A DNA stretch of 11,930 nt, from the NCBI GenBank assembly GCA_027352645.1, contig DAIEIL010000097.1:1-11930 (forward strand). The letters run 5' to 3'. The stretch comes from Rhodobiaceae bacterium (GTDB taxonomy: Bacteria > Pseudomonadota > Alphaproteobacteria > Parvibaculales > Parvibaculaceae). Under the pieces are notes generated by a model that worked only from the letters and a program-made list of their open reading frames with translations, was not told the DNA's origin and searched no databases. This document shows, piece by piece, positions 5,787 through 11,930 of this stretch; the stretch's first letter is position 1; each line of letters starts with the position of its first letter. The translations under genes were made by a program, and so were the position numbers.

Positions 5787-6410
5787 ATGTTCACGGGTAT
5801 CATCACCGATGTCGGGCGGATTGAATCCGTCGAAACGCGCGGCGACACACGCTTCGTCATCGAGACGAGCTACGACCCCGATACGATTGCTCTGGGCGCG
5901 TCCATCGCCTGCTCGGGCTGCTGCCTGACCGTGATTGAAAAAGGGCGCGGCGCGGAGCGCAACTGGTTCGCGGTCGATGCCTCGGGTGAAACCCTCGGCT
6001 GCACGACGCTTGGGAACTGGAAGCAGGGCACGGCGATCAATCTCGAACGCGCGCTCAAGGCGGGCGATGAGCTCGGCGGCCATATCGTCAGCGGACATGT
6101 CGACGGCGTAGGCAAGATCGTCGATGTGAGACCTGAAGGCGACTCCCTGCGCTTCACCTTCGAGGCGCCTGCGGCGTTGCGCAAATTCATTGCCCCCAAG
6201 GGCTCGGTGACGATCGACGGCACGTCGCTCACCGTCAATGAGGTGAATGACATCAGGGTTGATGGCGAAATGAGGGCGCTTTTCGGCGTCAACATCATTC
6301 CCCATACCCAGTCCGTTACCACCTGGGGGCAGGCAAAGGCCGGAAATTCCGTAAATCTTGAAATCGACATGCTGGCGCGGTATGTGGCCCGGCTCGCAGA
6401 AAAGGACTGA
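5787..6410 (+). CDS. ribE: Riboflavin synthase, alpha subunit
   Basis: This enzyme dismutates two molecules of 6,7-dimethyl-8-ribityllumazine into riboflavin and the pyrimidine precursor, the final step of riboflavin synthesis. The 207-residue product has the family start MFTGIITDVG and two lumazine-binding barrel repeats, about 1-97 and 98-195. Each carries its own motif: SGCCLTV (43-49) and DASGETL (64-70) in the first, GGHIVSGHVDG (97-107) and DGTSLTVNEV (144-153) in the second. Length and motifs are normal, with nothing missing. The ATG follows the ribD stop without any gap (TGAATG), so expression probably depends on ribD translation. In some naming schemes this alpha subunit is called RibC; here ribE is the synthase and ribH is lumazine synthase. 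Confidence 0.96.
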   Translation: MFTGIITDVGRIESVETRGDTRFVIETSYDPDTIALGASIACSGCCLTVIEKGRGAERNWFAVDASGETLGCTTLGNWKQGTAINLERALKAGDELGGHIVSGHVDGVGKIVDVRPEGDSLRFTFEAPAALRKFIAPKGSVTIDGTSLTVNEVNDIRVDGEMRALFGVNIIPHTQSVTTWGQAKAGNSVNLEIDMLARYVARLAEKD

Positions 6411-6415
6411 CACCC

Positions 6416-7567
6416 GTGTACAAGGAATACCTGTCGCCCATCGAAGAGGTGATCGAGGATGCCCGCAACGGCAAGATGTTCATTCTTGTCGATGCCGAGG
6501 ATCGTGAAAACGAAGGCGATCTCGTCATCCCCGCCCAGATGTGTACGCCTGAGGCCGTCAACTTCATGGCGAAATACGGCCGCGGCCTGATCTGCCTCTC
6601 GCTCACGAACGACCGTGCGAAGCAGCTCAATCTGCAGTTCATGTCGTCGAACAACCAGTCGCGCAACCAGACGGCTTTCACCGTCTCCATCGAGGCGCGC
6701 GAAGGCATCTTGACCGGCATTTCCGCGCATGACCGCGCCCACACGGTTTCGGTCGCCATCGACCCGACAAAGGGCCAGAACGACATCGTGTCACCGGGCC
6801 ATGTTTTCCCGCTGGTCGCCAAGGATGGCGGCGTGCTCGTCCGCGCGGGCCATACCGAGGCCGCGGTCGACATCGCGCGTCTCGCCGGGCTTTATCCCTC
6901 GGGTGTCATCTGCGAGATCATGAACGATGACGGCACCATGGCGCGTCTGCCCGATCTGGTGCAGTTCGCGCAGCTGCATGGGCTCAAGATCGCGACCATC
7001 GCCGATCTCATCTCCTATCGCCGTCGCTACGATCACTTCATCCATCGCGCCATCGAAACCGAGCTGGAGAGCAAGTTCGGCGGCGAGTTCAAGATGATGG
7101 TCTATCTGAACACCGTCGAATATGCCGAGCACATCGCACTGGTGAAGGGCGACATCTCCACGCCCGAACCTGTGCTCGTGCGCATGCATGCGATGAACGT
7201 GTTCGACGACATCCTTGGCGCGTCGGGCGGGCGCTCGGACATGCTGAAGGATGCGATGAACATCATTTCGGAGGAGGGCCGCGGCGTCGTCGTGCTCATC
7301 CGCGATACGACCGCGACCGTCGTGTCGGACCTTCTGCTCCGCAAGGGCGAGAACATCGAACAGCGCATGCCACGCCGCTTGCGCGAATATGGCGTCGGCG
7401 CGCAGATCCTGCTAGACCTCGGCGTCCACGACATGATCCTTCTTTCCGATACGGACCGCAGCATTGTCGGCCTCGACGGCTACGGGCTGAAGATCGTCGG
7501 CCAGAAGCCGATCAGCGCCGCCAAGCGTGGGCAGAGCGAAAAGAAGGCGAAGGAGTCCGCATCTTGA
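6416..7567 (+). CDS. ribB: DHBP synthase fused to a degenerate GTP cyclohydrolase II domain (RibBX-type)
   Basis: The N-terminal half (about 1-205) is 3,4-dihydroxy-2-butanone-4-phosphate synthase, which makes the four-carbon riboflavin precursor from ribulose-5-phosphate. It has the acidic loop DAEDRENEGD (26-35), the SAHDRAHT segment (103-110) and RAGHTEAAVD (143-152). The C-terminal half (about 206-365) aligns with GTP cyclohydrolase II (RibA), keeping YGVGAQILLDLGV (325-337) and GLDGYGL (352-358). The zinc-cysteine segment is lost: where active enzymes have E-C-x(10)-C-x-C, this protein reads MHAMNVFDDILGASGGRSD (257-275). The GHEGRG-type catalytic loop is also replaced. The first RibA step must therefore be encoded elsewhere. 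Such fusions are known as RibBX. The GTG start (6416) has AAAGGA 9 nt upstream, overlapping the end of ribE. A Lys-rich tail overlaps ribH by 4 bp. Confidence 0.93.
   Translation: MYKEYLSPIEEVIEDARNGKMFILVDAEDRENEGDLVIPAQMCTPEAVNFMAKYGRGLICLSLTNDRAKQLNLQFMSSNNQSRNQTAFTVSIEAREGILTGISAHDRAHTVSVAIDPTKGQNDIVSPGHVFPLVAKDGGVLVRAGHTEAAVDIARLAGLYPSGVICEIMNDDGTMARLPDLVQFAQLHGLKIATIADLISYRRRYDHFIHRAIETELESKFGGEFKMMVYLNTVEYAEHIALVKGDISTPEPVLVRMHAMNVFDDILGASGGRSDMLKDAMNIISEEGRGVVVLIRDTTATVVSDLLLRKGENIEQRMPRRLREYGVGAQILLDLGVHDMILLSDTDRSIVGLDGYGLKIVGQKPISAAKRGQSEKKAKESAS
7550..7555 (+). promoter_or_regulatory. Shine-Dalgarno deciding the ribH TTG start
   Basis: AAGGAG lies 8 nt before the TTG at 7564, inside the last codons of ribBX. 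This strong site supports the rare TTG start and the 4-bp TTGA overlap with the upstream stop. Confidence 0.7.
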
Positions 7568-8022
7568 AGACGACCAAGGCCCATATCCTCATCATCGAGG
7601 CTCGTTTCTACGAGCATCTCGCCGATGAGCTGGCGCGCGGCGCCATTGCCGAAATCGAGTCGCGCGGCGCCACCTGGGAGCGGGTGTCGGTTCCGGGCGT
7701 GCTCGAAATTCCGGCAGCGGTCAAATTCGCGCTCGACGCCATGGCGCACGGCGCGGCGTCGCGGCGGATCGACGGCTTCGTCGTGCTCGGCTGCGTCATT
7801 CGCGGCGAGACCACGCATTATGATATTGTTTCCAACGAGTCGGCGCGGGCGCTGATGGATCTGTCGGTCGAACGCTCTCTCGCGCTCGGCAACGGCATCC
7901 AGACGGTCGAAAACGAGGCGCAGGCTCTGGCCCGCGTCCGGGTGACAGAAAAGAACAAGGGCGGCGGCGCTGCGCGGGCCTGCCTCGATATGATCGATCT
8001 CAAGCGCAGCTTGGGCGCATGA
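7564..8022 (+). CDS. ribH: 6,7-dimethyl-8-ribityllumazine synthase
   Basis: RibH condenses the ribityl-aminopyrimidine with dihydroxybutanone phosphate (the RibB product) to give lumazine, the substrate of RibE. The 152-residue protein has the full family pattern: HILIIEARFYEHLADEL (7-23) with the aromatic that stacks on substrate, VPGVLEIPAA (43-52), and GCVIRGETTHYDIVSNES (76-93) with the catalytic histidine H85. An icosahedral or pentameric assembly is usual for the family but cannot be read here. It starts at TTG, overlapping the ribBX stop by four bases (TTGA), and its own stop overlaps the nusB ATG by four bases (ATGA). Both overlaps point to translational coupling in one operon. TTG may limit expression relative to ATG. 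Confidence 0.96.
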   Translation: MKTTKAHILIIEARFYEHLADELARGAIAEIESRGATWERVSVPGVLEIPAAVKFALDAMAHGAASRRIDGFVVLGCVIRGETTHYDIVSNESARALMDLSVERSLALGNGIQTVENEAQALARVRVTEKNKGGGAARACLDMIDLKRSLGA

Positions 8023-8558
8023 CGCAAGGTGTTGCCAAAATGATGGCTTCGGCGGAGCCGCCTGCTTCGGGCGGCAAAAATCTCGGCAACAACGCGCGTA
8101 GCGTGGCCCGTCTTGGCGCGGTGCAGGCGCTCTATCAGATGGACGTCGCGGGCACGCAGCTCGACGACATCGTCGACGAGTTCGTGCATCACCGCTTCGG
8201 TCAGGAGATCGAGGGCGAGATTTACCCGCAGGCCGACGAGGCGCATTTCGAAGACGTCATTCGCGGCGTCGTGCGCGAGCAGCGCGACATTGACCTCGCG
8301 ATCAACGGCGCGCTGGCGAAGAACTGGTCGCTGACGCGCATCGACTCGACGCTTCGTGCGATCCTGCGTGCCGGCACTTACGAATTGCGCCGCTGCAAGG
8401 ATGTGCCGGTGAAGGTTGTCATCAACGAATATGTCGATGTCGCCCACGCCTTCTTCGAGGGCGACGAGCCCGGCGTCGTCAATGCTGTGCTCGACAGGCT
8501 GGGTGCGAACCAGCGCAAGACGGGTGGTGCGGGCAATGCCGCAGCCGGATCGTCCTGA
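8019..8558 (+). CDS. nusB: Transcription antitermination factor NusB
   Basis: NusB binds boxA RNA together with ribosomal protein S10 and supports antitermination of rRNA operons. The 179-residue product is an all-helical NusB fold: NARSVARLGAVQALYQMDVAG (25-45), a middle portion with FEDVIRGVVREQRDIDLAI, then WSLTRIDSTLRAILRAGTYEL (103-123), VPVKVVINEYVDVAHAFFEG (128-147) and VNAVLDRLGA. The N-terminal 24 residues and the Gly/Ala-rich tail (TGGAGNAAAGSS) are extensions beyond the core, common in alphaproteobacteria. ATG 8019 overlaps the ribH stop as ATGA. A later in-frame ATG exists (MMASA, codons 8-9), but the overlap geometry favours 8019. The gene's 3' end overlaps thiL by 23 bp. Pairing of ribH with nusB is widespread in proteobacteria. 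Confidence 0.96.
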   Translation: MTQGVAKMMASAEPPASGGKNLGNNARSVARLGAVQALYQMDVAGTQLDDIVDEFVHHRFGQEIEGEIYPQADEAHFEDVIRGVVREQRDIDLAINGALAKNWSLTRIDSTLRAILRAGTYELRRCKDVPVKVVINEYVDVAHAFFEGDEPGVVNAVLDRLGANQRKTGGAGNAAAGSS

Positions 8559-9525
8559 CGAGTTCAGTCTGATCGCAAAAGTCTTCGCGCCACTTTCGGC
8601 CGAAGCGCCGGGGGCATTCGGTCTGACCGATGACGCCGCCCTCTTCGCGCCGGGCGAGGGCATGGAGATTGTCCTCACCGTCGATGCCATTGTCGAAGGC
8701 GTGCATTTTCTAAGCTCAGATCCGGCCGACAGCGTCGCGCAGAAGCTGCTGCGCGTGAACCTTTCCGACCTTGCGGCCAAGGGCGCGACGCCGCGCGGCT
8801 ATCTCCTCGTGACCTCGTGGCGCGCGGACACGACGCTCGCATGGATCGAGGGTTTCGCGGATGGACTGCGCCGCGATCAGAAGACATTTGGCATTGCGCT
8901 CTGGGGCGGCGACACGGTTTCGACCCCGGGGCCGCTCAACTTCTCGCTGACCGCGATCGGCGAGGTGCCGCGCGGCAAGATGTTGCGCCGATCCGGCGCC
9001 CGAATTGGCGATGACCTCTATGTCTCCGGCACGATTGGCGACGGAGCGCTCGGCCTCGCCGCGGCCGAGGGACGACTCGTCGGCGCCCTCGAAGATGTTC
9101 GATCGCTCATCGACCGCTACAGATGCCCTCAGCCGCGAACCGCATTGGGGTCACGCCTTGTCGGCCTTGCCAGCGCCGCGCTTGATGTGTCGGACGGACT
9201 TATGGCGGATCTCGGGCATCTCTGCGAAACCTCCGGCGTCGGCGCCCGTATCGAGGCATCGCTGGTTCCGCTTTCGCCGGCCGCCAGCCGCGCCGTGGAC
9301 GCGAATTCGTCATGGTTCGGAACAGCGCTGACGGGCGGCGACGACTATGAGTTGCTCTTCGCCGCGTCGCCGGCCAATGCTGCCCGTATCGCCGCTGTCG
9401 CGACGGAATCAGGCGTTGCCGTCACCCGTATCGGGACAGTCGTAAGCCGGGAGGAAGGCGTCCATGCGGTCGATTCGCAGGGCTCTCCACTTGCCTTCGG
9501 GCAGCTTGGATTCAAGCATTTTTGA
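8536..9525 (+). CDS. thiL: Thiamine-monophosphate kinase
   Basis: ThiL phosphorylates thiamine monophosphate with ATP to give the coenzyme thiamine diphosphate. The 329-residue product matches family length and motifs. DEFSLIAKVF (8-17) parallels the E. coli start. The metal and substrate acidic sites TDDAALF (31-37), LTVDAIVEGVHFL (47-59), NLSDLAAKGA (75-84) and WGGDTV (123-128) come next. C-terminal motifs are ALDVSDGLMADLGHL (215-229) and TGGDDYELLF (266-275). The frame is open upstream to 8416, but those 40 codons are in shadow of nusB and look unlike any ThiL. ATG 8536 restores the family start and gives a 23-bp overlap with nusB. A weak Shine-Dalgarno suggests coupled translation. This is the last gene of the compact run; 172 bp follow before hppA. 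Confidence 0.95.
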   Translation: MPQPDRPDEFSLIAKVFAPLSAEAPGAFGLTDDAALFAPGEGMEIVLTVDAIVEGVHFLSSDPADSVAQKLLRVNLSDLAAKGATPRGYLLVTSWRADTTLAWIEGFADGLRRDQKTFGIALWGGDTVSTPGPLNFSLTAIGEVPRGKMLRRSGARIGDDLYVSGTIGDGALGLAAAEGRLVGALEDVRSLIDRYRCPQPRTALGSRLVGLASAALDVSDGLMADLGHLCETSGVGARIEASLVPLSPAASRAVDANSSWFGTALTGGDDYELLFAASPANAARIAAVATESGVAVTRIGTVVSREEGVHAVDSQGSPLAFGQLGFKHF

Positions 9526-9630
9526 GCCTTTCCTACGCGTCGCATGAACGCGGGCCGCAAAGGGCGCCGCTGGTTGCTTTCCATTCGGGCAATTGGCATT
9601 CTTTCGCACATACTACGTTCTGGAGGGGGA

Positions 9631-9666
9631 GGACTCGCCGGGCCGCGTGGGCGCAGGCGACAGTCC
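9631..9666 (+). promoter_or_regulatory. Imperfect stem-loop in the hppA leader
   Basis: GGACT-CGCC (9631-9639) can pair with GGCG-AC-AGTCC (9656-9666), giving nine base pairs with a 2-nt bulge and a 16-nt GC-rich loop. No T tract follows, so it is not an intrinsic terminator. It lies 31 nt before the hppA ATG and could be a leader structure. No known riboswitch consensus was recognised. Confidence 0.35.
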
Positions 9667-9669
9667 CGG

Positions 9670-9681
9670 TGACTTAAGTCA
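9670..9681. promoter_or_regulatory. 12-bp perfect palindrome before the hppA ribosome binding site
   Basis: TGACTTAAGTCA is perfectly self-complementary. It abuts the AAAGGGA Shine-Dalgarno (9681-9687) of hppA. With no loop it is more likely a protein-binding site than an RNA hairpin, or it is chance. No regulator is assigned. Confidence 0.35.
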
Positions 9682-9697
9682 AAGGGAATCAAAAACA

Positions 9698-11821
9698 ATG
9701 AGCACTGCGTTGTGGTCAATAATAGGTTGCGGGTTTCTCGCGATCTTGTACGGCATATTTGCGGGTCGTTCTGTTCTGTCGGCTGATGCCGGTAATGCGC
9801 GCATGCAGGAGATCGCCGCGGCGATCCAGGAAGGCGCAGGCGCCTATCTGAACCGGCAATACACCACCATCGGCATTGTCGGCCTCGTCATCTTCGTTCT
9901 GCTTTCCTGGCTGCTGGGGATCAGGGTGGGGTTCGGCTTCCTCGTCGGCGCGACGCTTTCGGGCGCGGCCGGCTATATCGGCATGCTGGTTTCGGTGCGC
10001 GCAAACGTCCGCACGACGCAGGCTTCCTCGAAGAGCCTTGCCGCGGGTCTTTCCATCGCGTTCCGCGCAGGCACGGTTACGGGCATGCTCGTCGCGGGTC
10101 TCGCGCTTCTCTCTGTTACCGTCTATTTCGCGGTGCTCACCGTCTATCTCGGCTTCGAACCCAATTCGCGTGAAGTGATCGACGCGCTGGTCGCGCTCGG
10201 CTTCGGCGCTTCGCTGATCTCGATCTTCGCACGCCTCGGCGGCGGTATCTTCACCAAGGGTGCGGATGTCGGCGGCGATCTCGTCGGCAAGGTCGAGGCG
10301 GGCATTCCCGAGGACGATCCGCGCAATCCCGCGACCATCGCCGACAATGTGGGCGACAATGTTGGCGACTGCGCCGGCATGGCTGCCGACCTTTTCGAAA
10401 CCTATGCGGTGACGCTCGTTGCGACCATGGTTCTCGCCTCGATCTTTTTCGCGAGCAGCACCAGCGCATCCGTGCTCGACATGATGACCTATCCGTTGGC
10501 CATCGGCGGTTCGTGCATCATCACCTCGATCATCGGCGTGTTCTTCGTCCGTCTCGGCAAGAGCAACAACATCATGAACGCCCTCTACAAGGGCTTCATC
10601 GCGTCGGCGATCCTGTCGCTCGGCGCTCTCTGGGTCGTCACGGACAAGCTGGTCGGCTTCGACTCGACCTTCACCGTCGGTACGCAGACTTTCACGGGCA
10701 TGAGCCTCTATGCCTGCGGCGTCAGCGGTCTTGTCGTGACTGGTCTCATCGTCTGGATCACGGAATATTATACGGGCGTCAATTTCCGCCCCGTGCGCAG
10801 CGTCGCGGCTTCGTCCGTCACCGGCCACGGCACGAATGTGATCCAGGGCCTTGCCATCTCGATGGAAGCGACGGCGCTGCCGGCACTCACCATCGTGGCG
10901 GGCATTCTCGTCACCTATAATCTCGCCGGTCTCTTCGGCATCGCCATCGCCGTTTCGACGATGCTGGCGCTTGCCGGCATGGTCGTCGCGCTCGACGCCT
11001 TCGGTCCGGTCACGGACAATGCGGGCGGCATCGCCGAAATGGCCGACCTGCCTGCCAACGTCCGCAAGACCACGGATGCGCTCGACGCCGTGGGCAACAC
11101 GACGAAGGCAGTCACCAAGGGCTATGCGATCGGTTCGGCGGGCCTCGGCGCGCTGGTTCTGTTCTCGGCCTATACGCAGGACCTCAACTTCTTCTCCGCC
11201 TCGCCGGAGACGCATCCTTATTTCGCGGGCGTCACTCCGGACTTCTCGCTTTCGAACCCCTATGTGGTGGTTGGCCTCTTCATCGGCGGCCTGCTGCCCT
11301 ATCTCTTCGGTTCGATGGGCATGACGGCGGTCGGCCGCGCGGCGGGTGCCGTCGTCGAGGAAGTGCGGCGTCAGTTCAAGGCCGATCCGGGCATCATGGC
11401 GGGTACGTCGAAGCCCAATTATGCGCGTGCGGTTGATATGCTGACCAAGGCGGCGATCAAGGAAATGATCATTCCTTCGCTGCTTCCGGTTCTGTCTCCG
11501 ATCGTCGTCTACTTCGCGGTACTGCAGATCGCCGGCAAGTCCGAGGCATTCTCGGCGGTTGGCGCGATGCTGCTCGGCGTGATCGTGACGGGTCTCTTCG
11601 TCGCGCTGTCCATGACCTCGGGCGGTGGCGCCTGGGACAACGCGAAGAAGTACATCGAGGACGGCCATTACGGCGGCAAGGGCTCCGATGCCCACAAGGC
11701 AGCCGTCACGGGCGATACCGTTGGCGATCCCTACAAGGACACTGCCGGTCCGGCTGTGAACCCGATGATCAAGATCACGAACATCGTGGCCTTGCTGCTG
11801 CTCGCCGTGCTCGCGCACTAA
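9698..11821 (+). CDS. hppA: Membrane-bound proton-translocating pyrophosphatase, K+-independent type
   Basis: This inner-membrane enzyme couples pyrophosphate hydrolysis to proton export. The 707-residue product is highly hydrophobic with about 15-16 predicted membrane helices, normal for the family. The early motif EGAGAYLNRQYTTI (47-60) is conserved. The pyrophosphate and Mg site includes DVGGDLVGKVE (190-200), EDDPRNP (205-211) and the repeated DNVGDNVGD (216-224). A second acidic cluster follows near FGPVTDNAGGIAEMADLP. The segment GNTTKAVTKG carries K470 and T473, the pair that marks K+-independent pumps; K+-dependent enzymes have Ala at the first position. The C-terminal GDTVGDPYKDTAGPAVNP motif is intact. 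ATG 9698 with AAAGGGA 10 nt upstream is chosen over the in-frame TTG at 9593, whose 35 extra codons are polar and not family-like. It has its own leader and a strong terminator, so it is probably a separate transcript or a semi-independent operon tail. Confidence 0.97.
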   Translation: MSTALWSIIGCGFLAILYGIFAGRSVLSADAGNARMQEIAAAIQEGAGAYLNRQYTTIGIVGLVIFVLLSWLLGIRVGFGFLVGATLSGAAGYIGMLVSVRANVRTTQASSKSLAAGLSIAFRAGTVTGMLVAGLALLSVTVYFAVLTVYLGFEPNSREVIDALVALGFGASLISIFARLGGGIFTKGADVGGDLVGKVEAGIPEDDPRNPATIADNVGDNVGDCAGMAADLFETYAVTLVATMVLASIFFASSTSASVLDMMTYPLAIGGSCIITSIIGVFFVRLGKSNNIMNALYKGFIASAILSLGALWVVTDKLVGFDSTFTVGTQTFTGMSLYACGVSGLVVTGLIVWITEYYTGVNFRPVRSVAASSVTGHGTNVIQGLAISMEATALPALTIVAGILVTYNLAGLFGIAIAVSTMLALAGMVVALDAFGPVTDNAGGIAEMADLPANVRKTTDALDAVGNTTKAVTKGYAIGSAGLGALVLFSAYTQDLNFFSASPETHPYFAGVTPDFSLSNPYVVVGLFIGGLLPYLFGSMGMTAVGRAAGAVVEEVRRQFKADPGIMAGTSKPNYARAVDMLTKAAIKEMIIPSLLPVLSPIVVYFAVLQIAGKSEAFSAVGAMLLGVIVTGLFVALSMTSGGGAWDNAKKYIEDGHYGGKGSDAHKAAVTGDTVGDPYKDTAGPAVNPMIKITNIVALLLLAVLAH

Positions 11822-11837
11822 GCGGCCCGATCCAAAG

Positions 11838-11870
11838 AAAAAGGCCCCGCGGGAAACCGCGGGGCCTTTT
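11838..11870. terminator. Strong, apparently bidirectional intrinsic terminator after hppA
   Basis: GGCCCCGCGG (11843-11852) and CCGCGGGGCC (11857-11866) form a perfect 10-bp GC stem closed by a GAAA tetraloop. An A tract (11838-11842) precedes it and TTTT (11867-11870) follows, so the stem can extend by A-T pairs. It begins 16 nt past the hppA stop. On the minus strand the stem is followed by TTTTTCTTT, an even better T tract, so it can also end a convergent transcript. Confidence 0.93.
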
Positions 11871-11904
11871 ATATTCATATGTTCGCAGAGCGTTGTGGAA
11901 GCGA

Positions 11905-11930
11905 TCAGCTGCCGGGACGACCCGGAACAG
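11905..11930 (-). CDS. Possible 3' end of a convergent gene
   Basis: Read on the minus strand from the window edge, one frame gives VPGRPGS followed by TGA (11907-11905). Only seven codons are visible, so no family can be named. The support is indirect: the terminator at 11838-11870 has its better T tract on the minus strand, as expected if a gene transcribed from the right ends just here. In related genomes an outer-membrane assembly lipoprotein gene (BamE/OmlA type) often neighbours hppA, but nothing in these codons proves that. Confidence 0.3.

Noticed and set aside
8416..8535. 40-codon upstream extension of thiL
   Set aside because: It lies wholly within nusB in another frame, is Ser/Arg/Thr-rich, and the family start is at ATG 8536.
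9593..9697. 35-codon extension of hppA from TTG 9593
   Set aside because: It is polar, unlike pyrophosphatase N-termini, and covers the leader structures. ATG 9698 has a good Shine-Dalgarno.
9716..11878. 720-codon open frame on the minus strand opposite hppA, running through the terminator
   Set aside because: The product is Arg/His/Glu/Asp-rich and looks like the complement of hydrophobic codons. It reads through a perfect terminator stem and has no recognisable domain.
1..11930. Mobile element, CRISPR array, tRNA, phage or defence genes
   Set aside because: No transposase, integrase, spaced repeats, tRNA-like folds or defence domains were seen. Gene content and composition are uniform and of core-chromosome type.

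Overview
The window looks like core chromosome of a GC-rich alphaproteobacterium. The evidence is a Shemin-pathway 5-aminolevulinate synthase, a Ros/MucR-type regulator, and the typical nrdR-ribD-ribE-ribB(X)-ribH-nusB-thiL cluster followed by a membrane pyrophosphatase. The gene set recalls Parvibaculum and related Hyphomicrobiales-like lineages, but that placement is from memory and was not searched.

Layout: (1) 2-175, the 3' end of a glycerophosphodiester phosphodiesterase gene. (2) 176-340, a leader region with a strong hairpin, followed by hemA (341-1552) and a small conserved ORF whose GTG start overlaps the hemA stop (1542-1835). (3) A convergent mucR-like gene on the minus strand (1858-2310), with a candidate terminator inside the end of the small ORF and a candidate promoter at 2379-2406. 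(4) A 450-bp non-coding region (2311-2760) with an AT-rich island, several inverted and direct repeats and a 15-bp motif shared with the hemA upstream region. (5) glyA, then a tightly packed run: nrdR, ribD, ribE, ribB fused to a degenerate ribA domain (RibBX), ribH, nusB, thiL (4153-9525). (6) A 172-bp leader, then hppA (9698-11821) and a very clear bidirectional-looking terminator (11838-11870). The last bases may hold the 3' end of a convergent gene.

How the genes work together: ribD, ribE, ribB and ribH supply every dedicated riboflavin step after GTP cyclohydrolase II except dephosphorylation of the pyrimidine intermediate. The cyclohydrolase step itself is missing here, because the RibA-like half of RibBX has lost its zinc cysteines. 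glyA (one-carbon units), hemA (heme; also glycine- and PLP-dependent) and thiL (thiamine diphosphate) make this a cofactor-synthesis neighbourhood. NrdR (ribonucleotide reductase repressor) and NusB (rRNA antitermination) are co-transcribed passengers common in bacteria. hppA recycles biosynthetic pyrophosphate into a proton gradient and carries the signature of the K+-independent class.

I found no mobile element, CRISPR array, tRNA or rRNA, and no convincing wholly new system. The most interesting points are the degenerate RibA domain, the MucR homologue that lacks three of four Ros zinc ligands, and the structured leaders of hemA, mucR, glyA and hppA.
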